NCBI GenBank assembly: GCA_020881835.1
Contig: CP052876.1
Span: forward strand, 124,001-188,000
Direction: 5' to 3'
Origin: Kineosporiaceae bacterium SCSIO 59966
Lineage (GTDB): Bacteria > Actinomycetota > Actinomycetes > Actinomycetales > SCSIO-59966
DNA length: 64,000 bases
The notes beneath the pieces were generated by a model that was not told the origin of the DNA, did not search any database, and saw only the letters and a program-made list of their open reading frames with translations. Positions 57,821 through 64,000 of the stretch are shown here, in pieces (position 1 is the stretch's first letter; every line of letters begins with the position of its first letter). The translations under genes and the position numbers were made by a program.

Positions 57821-58984
57821 TTATCGGCCCAGGATGTGTACCGCGGCCGCCGCGACATCACCGCCCAGCCAACCACCGGCGTTCTCGGTGATCCCGATCC
57901 GGGCGCCCTCGACCTGACGCCCCCCGGCGCGGCCGCGGAGCTGGTCGGCGACCTCGACCACCTGCGCCACGCCAGTGGCGCCCACCGGGTGGCCCTTGCA
58001 CACCAGTCCGCCGCTGGGGTTCGTCGGCAGGTCGCCACCGACGCTCAACCGCCCCTTGCGCACGGCGAAGACGCCCTCGCCCGGTGCGAGCAGGCCCAGC
58101 TCCTCCAGCGCGATCAGCTCTGCCGGCGCGGTGGCATCGTGCACCTCGGCAAGGTCCACCGCGTCGGGTGAGACATCGGCCTGGCTGAACGCCAACCGCG
58201 CCGCGTGCGTGACAGCCGGTTCGGCGTGCCGTCCTCGGCCAGAGACCAGGCTGGAGGCCAGCAGCCTCACGGGGGTGGCTTCAGGCGAGGGCTCGGTGGT
58301 GAGGACGACCGCGGCGGCGCCGTTGCCGATGGGTGAGCACATCGGGAGGGTGAGGGGGTCGTTGATCAGCCGGGCGTTGAGGACCTCCTCGACGGTCAGG
58401 GGTGCCGCGAACTGGGCCACGGGGTTGTGCGAGGCGTGGCGCCGGTTCTTCACCACCAGTGCGGCGAAGTCCTCTGGGCGGGCGTCGTGGTCGGTCAGGT
58501 AGTCCCGGGCCAGCTGCGCGTAGATGTCCATGAACAGTGAGCCGTCACCCCGGATCTCGGGGGTCTCCTCCTCCAGCCGTTCCTGGTCCACGGCCGCAGC
58601 CAAGGCAGTCATCGGGCGCTGCTTGTCCTCGCTGGCCATCTTCTCCGCACCGACGACGAGTACGGTGCCGGCTCGGCCGGCGCGCAGTGCAGTGTCGGCC
58701 AGGTACAGCGCAGTTGAGCCGCTGGCACAGGCGTTCTCGCAGTTGACGATAGGGGTTCCGTCGAGGTCCAGTCCGCGCAGCAGCACCTGGCCCCGAATCA
58801 TCTCCTGCCCCGTCAGCAGGCCGCCGGCAGCATTGCCGACGTAGACAGCGTCGATCTGGTCCAGACTGACGGCGGCATCGTCGAGCGCCGCGCGGACGGC
58901 GTGCTCGACCTGGTCGGCGGACCGGGTACTGGGGGCGCGGTCGAAGGGGGAGATGCCCGTCCCCACGACGAAGGTGGCGCTCAT
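57821..58984 (-). CDS. SCP2-type thiolase
   Basis: A 387-aa thiolase of the lipid-transfer/SCP2 type. The nucleophile Cys is in NCENACASGS (about residue 87), the later HDATAPAELIA and the catalytic GGLVCKGHPVGATG (His, about 345) are present. It cleaves 3-oxoacyl-CoA, probably branched or ring-derived. It overlaps the upstream thiolase by ATGA. No DUF35 partner, common for this class, is nearby. Confidence 0.87.
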   Translation of the reverse strand: MSATFVVGTGISPFDRAPSTRSADQVEHAVRAALDDAAVSLDQIDAVYVGNAAGGLLTGQEMIRGQVLLRGLDLDGTPIVNCENACASGSTALYLADTALRAGRAGTVLVVGAEKMASEDKQRPMTALAAAVDQERLEEETPEIRGDGSLFMDIYAQLARDYLTDHDARPEDFAALVVKNRRHASHNPVAQFAAPLTVEEVLNARLINDPLTLPMCSPIGNGAAAVVLTTEPSPEATPVRLLASSLVSGRGRHAEPAVTHAARLAFSQADVSPDAVDLAEVHDATAPAELIALEELGLLAPGEGVFAVRKGRLSVGGDLPTNPSGGLVCKGHPVGATGVAQVVEVADQLRGRAGGRQVEGARIGITENAGGWLGGDVAAAAVHILGR

Positions 58985-60141
58985 CGACTGGCGCCCCAGC
59001 GTTCGATGATCGTCGCGTTCGCCTGGCCGCCACCTTCGCACATGGTCTGGAGTCCGTAGCGCCCGCCATGTTCCTCGAGAACCGACATCAGGCTGATCAT
59101 CAGTCGGGCACCGGATCCACCGAGGGGGTGCCCCATGGCGATGGCGCCGCCGTGCAGGTTGACGTGCGCGTCGTACCACTCCTCGGAGATGTTCAGCTCG
59201 TCTCGCCAAGCCAGCACGACGCTCGCAAACGCCTCGTTGATCTCCACCGCGTCGAGGTCGTCCACATCCAGCCCGGCTCGGCCGAGGGCCTTGCGAGTGG
59301 CGGGGGCCGGTGCGGTGAGCATCATCACCGGGTCGTCACCGGCCAGCGCCATCGACACCAACCGCGCCCGTGGTGTCAGCCCGAGCTCCTGTGCCCGGTC
59401 CTCACGCATCAGCAGCAGCGCGGCAGCGCCGTCGGTGATCTGCGAGGAGTTCGCGGCGGTGATCACGCCATCCTCCCGGAAGACCGGCTTGAGAGAGGCG
59501 ATCCGCTCTGGGTCGGGCTCTCGGATCCCCTCGTCGTGCTCCACCAGGGTCTCGCCCACCTTGACCGGGACGATTTCTCGGGCGAACACGCCCGCCTCCC
59601 GTGCTGCGATCGCCCGGCGGTGAGAACGCACTGCCACCGCGTCCAGGTCGGATCGGGAGAACCCCCACTTCTCCGCGATGCGCTCGGCCGACTCGCCCTG
59701 CGAGACCAGCGGATGGGCCGCGAGCAGCTGTTCGCTGTACGGCGACCCCTGGAAGGTCGCAGCGGAGCCGATAGGAATCCGGCTCATCGACTCCACGCCG
59801 CACGCGATGGCGACGTCGTAGCTGCCGGAGGCGATCCCTTGTGCGGCGAAGTGCAGTGCCTGCTGGCTTGAGCCGCACTGCCGGTCGACCGTGACCGCTG
59901 GTACCGAGATCGGGAGTCCGGCAGCCAACCACGCGTTGCGGGTGACGTTGAAGGACTGCTCGCCTACCTGTCCCACGCAGCCGCCGATCACGTCGTCGAC
60001 GGTGGCTGCGTCGATCCCGGTGCGGTCGATGAGCTCGCTCAGCACATGCGCCAACAGGTCAACCGGGTGCACCCCGGCCAGCCCTCCTCCCCGCCGTCCC
60101 ATCGGACTACGCACACCGTCGACGATCACGACCTCGTTCAC
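58981..60141 (-). CDS. Acetyl-CoA acetyltransferase (FadA-type thiolase)
   Basis: A 386-aa thiolase. The acyl Cys is in VDRQCGSSQQAL (about residue 90), the catalytic His in NLHGGAIAMGHPLGGSGAR (about 344) and the second Cys in MCEGGGQ (about 374). It releases acetyl- or propionyl-CoA from 3-oxoacyl-CoA. GTG 60141 has AAGGAG 8 nt upstream, so the longer frame to 60219 is rejected. It heads the seven-gene operon. Confidence 0.92.
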   Translation of the reverse strand: MNEVVIVDGVRSPMGRRGGGLAGVHPVDLLAHVLSELIDRTGIDAATVDDVIGGCVGQVGEQSFNVTRNAWLAAGLPISVPAVTVDRQCGSSQQALHFAAQGIASGSYDVAIACGVESMSRIPIGSAATFQGSPYSEQLLAAHPLVSQGESAERIAEKWGFSRSDLDAVAVRSHRRAIAAREAGVFAREIVPVKVGETLVEHDEGIREPDPERIASLKPVFREDGVITAANSSQITDGAAALLLMREDRAQELGLTPRARLVSMALAGDDPVMMLTAPAPATRKALGRAGLDVDDLDAVEINEAFASVVLAWRDELNISEEWYDAHVNLHGGAIAMGHPLGGSGARLMISLMSVLEEHGGRYGLQTMCEGGGQANATIIERWGASR

Positions 60142-60210
60142 AGCGCTGCTCCTTCGGCTCGCGGTATCGACGCGCGTGGTGGTGCCTCGCGCGAGAGGTG
60201 GCGGGAAGTC

Positions 60211-60235
60211 TACAATCATTCGACCAGCAAGTCGA
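60211..60235. promoter_or_regulatory. Divergent promoter with operator-like inverted repeat
   Basis: A perfect -10 TACAAT (60211-60216) precedes TCGAC (60220-60224) and GTCGA (60231-60235), arms of an inverted repeat with a 6-nt spacer. It lies between the thiolase operon, which carries the TetR gene, and the Nudix gene. A TetR dimer could block both. The sequence GCAAGTCGA recurs at 61097-61105. Confidence 0.5.
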
Positions 60236-60245
60236 TATCCGTCTG

Positions 60246-61055
60246 ATGGGATGGGAGCGTTCGGTGATCGAGGACACGATGGTGGTCCCCCCTCGACGGG
60301 CAGCGAGCGTGGTCGTCGTCCGTGACGGCCGTGACGGAGTCGAGGTGCTGCTGCTGCGCCGGACCTCCAAGGCGGCGTTCGCCCCGGACCGGTATGTCTT
60401 TCCCGGCGGCAGCATCGATCCCAGCGATCAGCACATCCCTGCGCTCGTGACCGGCGAGCATGTCGCGAGTGCCGTCGACGAGGTCACCGTCGCCGCGGTG
60501 CGCGAGACCTGCGAGGAGGCGCTGATTCTGCTCGCCGTTGACCGGAGTGGCGCCCCGGCAAGTGTCGAGCACGCCCGTGAGGTGCGTAGCGAGCTTGCGC
60601 GTGGGGCCTCACTCGCCGCGGCGTTCGAGCAGCGAGCGTTGCGTCTAGACGCGGCGTCGCTCGCCTACCACGACCGGTGGATCACGCCCGAAGGCGCCCC
60701 TCGCCGGTTTGACACCTTCTTCTACTACGCAGTCGCACCGGCGGGTCAGGTATCGGAGCACGACAGCGGCGAGGCGGTCGACTCGGTCTGGGTTCGGCCC
60801 GCTGACGTGCTGCACAGTGAAGAGTGGACGCCGCGCCTGCTGCCGCCGACCCGGTATCACCTGACTCTGTGCCAGCAGACCGACACGGCTGCGGTCCTTA
60901 CGGCGGCACGCACGGGAGCAGTCCGGGAACCGACTCGTGCGCGACTGGTCTCCGACGGCGCCGGAGGCACCAACGTGATCGTCCGCCCGGGCGCCGCGCC
61001 GGTACCGCTGGGGTCGCTGCCGTGGCGAGTGCCTGACGCGGCTGACGGTCGATAG
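60246..61055 (+). CDS. NUDT19-like Nudix hydrolase (probable CoA diphosphatase)
   Basis: A 269-aa Nudix protein. VFPGGSID (about residues 57-64) and AAVRETCEEALIL (about 84-96) give the Nudix box split by an insert, the NUDT19/RP2 arrangement. Those enzymes hydrolyse the diphosphate of CoA or acyl-CoA. This would trim CoA esters or recycle CoA in the pathway, which is inference. A promoter with operator lies directly upstream. Confidence 0.82.
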   Translation: MGWERSVIEDTMVVPPRRAASVVVVRDGRDGVEVLLLRRTSKAAFAPDRYVFPGGSIDPSDQHIPALVTGEHVASAVDEVTVAAVRETCEEALILLAVDRSGAPASVEHAREVRSELARGASLAAAFEQRALRLDAASLAYHDRWITPEGAPRRFDTFFYYAVAPAGQVSEHDSGEAVDSVWVRPADVLHSEEWTPRLLPPTRYHLTLCQQTDTAAVLTAARTGAVREPTRARLVSDGAGGTNVIVRPGAAPVPLGSLPWRVPDAADGR

Positions 61056-61100
61056 CGGGTAGTAGACAACGCGACCGGAGGGACGTAGCCTTCCCGCAAG

Positions 61101-61123
61101 TCGAACTTCAACTAAGTGTTCGA
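61101..61123. promoter_or_regulatory. Inverted repeat upstream of the thiolase-fold gene
   Basis: TCGAAC (61101-61106) and GTTCGA (61118-61123) are perfect arms with an 11-nt spacer. GCAAGTCGA just before also occurs at 60227-60235, so both sites may serve the same regulator. The gene starts 22 nt after the right arm. Confidence 0.4.
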
Positions 61124-61145
61124 GAACGATGAGAGGAAGGCGCAC

Positions 61146-62294
61146 ATGCGCGAGGTCGCCATCGCCGGAGTCGGGTACACGGAGCTGTCCCGCAAGTCCG
61201 GCCGTACCGTTCTCTCCTTGGCTGCCGAGGCCGCCCGCAACGCAGTGGCCGACGCCGGCATGTCCAAGGACGAGGTGGACGGGGTCGCCAGCTTCTCGGT
61301 GCTCAACGACTCGGTGAGCTGTGAGGCGGTCGCGACGGCGCTGGCGCTGCCCGGCCTCCGCTACGTGCTGGACTTTCAGCAGGGAGGCCAGTCGCCGAGC
61401 ATCATCACGTACCAGGCGGCCACCGCCGTGGCGACCGGTCAGGCCGAGGCCGTCCTGGTTTTCCGCGCCCTCAACGGACGCTCTGGCGTTCGCGTCGGCA
61501 GCGGCCGCTTTGCTGGTGGAGCCGCCCAGTTCCGCTACCCCATCGGTTACAACGCCTATCTGATGTACATCGCCATGTGGGCGCGTCGTTACATGCACGA
61601 GGTAGGTGCGACCGAGGCGGATCTAGCGGCGGTGGCCATCGCGCAGCGCGCCTACGCCGAGCTGAATGAGCGTGCGATCCTCCGCAAACCCCTCGACATG
61701 CAGAGCTACCTCGACAGCCCCTGGATCGCGGAACCCTTCCGTGCCGCCGACTGCACCACCGAGGTCGACGGAGCCTGCGCACTACTGGTGACCACGCTTG
61801 ACCGCGCTCGCGACCTCGCGCAACCCCCGGTCCGCATCGCATCGGGTGCCTACGCCGCAGGACCTCGCCCAGGCCTCGACATCGGCGACCAGCTGTTGAC
61901 CGAGGACTTCACCTACAACTACGGCTACCTCCTACGTGAGGACCTGTTCGGGCGCGCCGGCATCGGACCAGGCGACGTCGACGTCGCGGAGATCTACGAC
62001 TGCTTCACCAGCACGGTGCTGATGACCATTGAGGGGCTCGGCCTCGTGGAGCGGGGTGAGGCTGGCAAGTTCATCCGGTCCGGTGCCACCGCTGTCGACG
62101 GGTCACTCCCCATGAACACCCATGGTGGCCTGCTTGCCGAAGGGTACCTGCACGGGATGAACACGGTCACCGAAGCCGTGCTGCAGGTACAGGGTCGGTG
62201 CGGCGAGCGCCAGGCGCCCCGCCACGAGGTCGCCGTGGTCACTTCCGGCGCTCTCAACGACGGCTCGGCCTTGATCCTCACCGCCGACCGCTAG
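61146..62294 (+). CDS. Cysteine-less thiolase-fold protein (Ltp2-like)
   Basis: A 382-aa protein of the thiolase superfamily. The usual nucleophile motif is replaced by QQGGQSPSIITYQ (about residues 78-90), with no Cys. The later CFTSTVLMTIEGLG and SLPMNTHGGLLAEGYLHG (about residues 320-337) are kept. This is the pattern of Ltp2-type lipid-transfer aldolases, which cleave side chains by retro-aldol chemistry with a DUF35 partner. No partner is seen here. AGAGGAAGG lies before the ATG. Confidence 0.8.
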   Translation: MREVAIAGVGYTELSRKSGRTVLSLAAEAARNAVADAGMSKDEVDGVASFSVLNDSVSCEAVATALALPGLRYVLDFQQGGQSPSIITYQAATAVATGQAEAVLVFRALNGRSGVRVGSGRFAGGAAQFRYPIGYNAYLMYIAMWARRYMHEVGATEADLAAVAIAQRAYAELNERAILRKPLDMQSYLDSPWIAEPFRAADCTTEVDGACALLVTTLDRARDLAQPPVRIASGAYAAGPRPGLDIGDQLLTEDFTYNYGYLLREDLFGRAGIGPGDVDVAEIYDCFTSTVLMTIEGLGLVERGEAGKFIRSGATAVDGSLPMNTHGGLLAEGYLHGMNTVTEAVLQVQGRCGERQAPRHEVAVVTSGALNDGSALILTADR

Positions 62295-62324
62295 ACCTTC
62301 TGACCGAAAATCTAGGAGCCGTTC

Positions 62325-63371
62325 ATGTCGTTTCTCGCTACCCGGTACACCGAACTGGTCGGCATCGAGCACCCGATCATCCAGGAGGGCATGGGCCCGT
62401 TCAAGACCGTGGCCCTGGCAGCGGCCGTGAGCAACGCCGGGGGGATGGGCACCGTCAGCATGCCGGGCATGTCGCAGGAACCGAGCGAGGGTGCGGCCAT
62501 CATGCGCCGTCACATCGCCGAGTGCGCCGCCCGTACTGACAAGCCGTTCGCTGTCAACGTGCCGGTCGGCGCCGACGACACCGGCAAGGTGCTTCCGATC
62601 ACGGAGGCGTACATCAACGCCGTCATCGAGGCACGCGAGGCGGACGACAAGGTTGGGCAGCAGCTCAAGGTACTCACCACCAGTGCCGGTTTCCCCGGGT
62701 CGTTCGCTGCACGGATCAAGGACGCTGGCCTGATCCACCAGCACAAGGTCGGTAGTACCCGTCAAGCGATCAAGGCCGAAGAGGCCGGCGCCGACGTCAT
62801 CATCGCCTCGGGGTACGAGATGGGCGGTCACACGCACCAGTCACCCGTGCACACCTTCGTCCTCCTGCCGAACGTCACCGCGGCGGTATCGGTGCCCGTC
62901 CTGCTCTCGGGTGGAGCGCGCGACGGACGGACCCTTGCCGCCGCACTGGCGCTCGGCGCATCGGGCGTCGCCATGGGCACACGGTTCATCGCCTCCACCG
63001 ACAACACCGACTGGCACCCTTCGGTCGCACAGTTCGTCGTCGACGCACAGGAGGGTGACGACGTGGTGTTCCCGGGCGTCTACGGCCCTGCCCGGGGTCT
63101 ACGCACTCCCGCTACGGACCGTCTCCTTGAGATCGTCCGCAACGGGGAGATGACGATCGATGAGCTGACCGAGTGGAAGGACCACGCTCTGCAGCTCGCG
63201 CAGTCCACCGGCGATCTCGAGAACGGCCTGGTCGCAGCCGGACAGGTCTCGAGCGGCATCCACGACGTGATCGACGTGGCCACCTTCGTTCCTCAGATGG
63301 CGCGGGAGGCCAGCGAAGTCCTACAACAACTCGTGCAGGGCATGACGACCGCCAGCGCCGCCACGGTCTGA
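62325..63371 (+). CDS. Nitronate monooxygenase-like FMN protein
   Basis: A 348-aa TIM-barrel flavoprotein of the NMO/2-nitropropane-dioxygenase family. The N-terminus HPIIQEGMGPF and SGYEMGGHTH (FMN phosphate and catalytic-type His, about residues 164-173) are visible, and VPVLLSGGARDGRTLAAALALGA follows. In acyl-CoA clusters such proteins, like IpdC of steroid catabolism, act as FMN oxidoreductases on CoA esters rather than on nitro compounds. TAGGAG precedes the ATG. Confidence 0.85.
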   Translation: MSFLATRYTELVGIEHPIIQEGMGPFKTVALAAAVSNAGGMGTVSMPGMSQEPSEGAAIMRRHIAECAARTDKPFAVNVPVGADDTGKVLPITEAYINAVIEAREADDKVGQQLKVLTTSAGFPGSFAARIKDAGLIHQHKVGSTRQAIKAEEAGADVIIASGYEMGGHTHQSPVHTFVLLPNVTAAVSVPVLLSGGARDGRTLAAALALGASGVAMGTRFIASTDNTDWHPSVAQFVVDAQEGDDVVFPGVYGPARGLRTPATDRLLEIVRNGEMTIDELTEWKDHALQLAQSTGDLENGLVAAGQVSSGIHDVIDVATFVPQMAREASEVLQQLVQGMTTASAATV

Positions 63372-63378
63372 CGATTCC

Positions 63379-64000
63379 GTGGTAGCCGATTCTGCTGGCG
63401 CCTCTGGCAGAGGTCTGGTGCTTCTCGGCGGTGACCTCGACTTCGTCCAGGACGTGACCCGTCGGGCAGAGGCGGTCGGCTTCGACTCAGTCTGGACGAC
63501 CGAGTTCTACGAGCGCACTGCCGTGGTCTCGTTGGCAGCGATGTCCATGGCGTCCTCGAGGGTGCAGCTGGGCAGTGCGATCGCGTACGCGGTCGGGCGA
63601 TCGCCGCTCGTGCTGTCGGCCGAGGCGCGTGACCTCGATGAGCTCAGTCGTGGCCGCCTGATCCTCGGTCTGGGGACCGGCACGCGCACCATGCAGCGAG
63701 ACTGGCACGGCAGTGATCCCACGGCCCCGGCCCGAAGGGTCGAGGAACTGGTGCCGCTGCTGCGCCGACTGTGGTCCATGGACGACACCGGCGTGTCGCA
63801 CGACGGAGACTTCTACCACCTGGCCCTCAGACCTACCGCGGCGGTGCGCCCCCCGTTGCGGGCAGACATCCCTGTCTACCTTGCGGGGGTCAATGCCCGA
63901 ATGGTGCGGGCCGCCGGATCCGTGGCCGACGGCCTGGTGGGTCACCCGATCTTCAGCCGTCGCTACGTGGACGACATCGTGCGACCGGCCCTCCAGGACG
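63379..64000 (+). CDS. LLM-class flavin-dependent oxidoreductase (3' partial)
   Basis: The first 207 residues of a luciferase-like oxidoreductase, cut by the window end. RRAEAVGFDSVWTTEFYE (about residues 29-46), SRVQLGSAIAYAVGRSP and LDELSRGRLILGLGTGT (about 85-101) are family features. GTG 63379 is 7 nt after the NMO stop, so it belongs to the same operon. The substrate is unknown. Confidence 0.87.
   Translation, partial: MVADSAGASGRGLVLLGGDLDFVQDVTRRAEAVGFDSVWTTEFYERTAVVSLAAMSMASSRVQLGSAIAYAVGRSPLVLSAEARDLDELSRGRLILGLGTGTRTMQRDWHGSDPTAPARRVEELVPLLRRLWSMDDTGVSHDGDFYHLALRPTAAVRPPLRADIPVYLAGVNARMVRAAGSVADGLVGHPIFSRRYVDDIVRPALQD

Overview
The window comes from a high-GC actinobacterium. The evidence is very G/C-rich third codon positions, frequent GTG starts, a furA-katG pair, a tRNA adenosine deaminase-associated protein next to tadA, a GAF-ANTAR regulator, a SigB/F-type sigma factor, and many leaderless genes in which a TANNNT -10 box lies 6-7 nt before the start codon. 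I cannot name genus or species from sequence alone.

Layout. (1) 1-7.9 kb is an accessory catabolic block: two sugar-type ABC permeases (the first cut by the window edge), two formylglycine sulfatases, a TauE-type exporter, then an HxlR regulator divergent from a flavin/F420-type oxidoreductase and an F420-reductase-like protein. This suggests uptake and desulfation of an organic sulfate ester, with export of the released anion. (2) 8-39 kb looks like chromosomal core, with compact, very GC-rich and often leaderless genes. It holds a LigB-type dioxygenase, an adenylation-carrier-acyltransferase fusion under an apparent iron box, a GH1 beta-glucosidase, an AsnC-linked branched-chain/pyruvate dehydrogenase operon (E1a, E1b, E2), an alcohol dehydrogenase and a ribosome hibernation factor behind a DosR-like box, serA with a D-2-hydroxyglutarate-dehydrogenase-like gene, an acyl-CoA oxidase, an aldose epimerase, an iron-redox enzyme, GAF-ANTAR, CDGSH, a sigma factor, upp, tadA, tRNA-Ser(CGA), katG-furA, a LytR_C protein and a secreted M28 peptidase. 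Several repeat families lie between these genes. (3) 39.7-64 kb is a second catabolic block with a somewhat lower-GC look and strong translational coupling. A Liv-type ABC importer with an acyl-CoA ligase inside its operon is followed by a second ligase, a metallo-hydrolase, two acyl-CoA dehydrogenases, an APH-type kinase and an SDR. A convergent seven-gene operon follows (thiolase, SCP2-type thiolase, GalT-like protein, acyl-CoA dehydrogenase, CaiB-type CoA-transferase, TetR, SDR), then a NUDT19-like Nudix hydrolase, a cysteine-less thiolase-fold protein, a nitronate-monooxygenase-like flavoprotein and a truncated LLM oxidoreductase.

How it fits together. Block 3 reads as one pathway: import a carboxylic acid, activate it to CoA, dehydrogenate or phosphorylate it, oxidise, and cleave by thiolases. 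The kinase + acyl-CoA dehydrogenase + SDR + ligase set resembles the 4-hydroxyacyl-CoA kinase route known from levulinate catabolism and from mammalian ACAD10/11. The most unusual points are the iron-box-controlled three-domain acyl-transfer protein, the kinase-type acid pathway with a GalT-like protein in a thiolase operon, the dispersed GGTGATCATGCAATCCCGCCACCC repeat in direct and inverted arrays, and the fourfold 18-bp duplication of the katG stop region.
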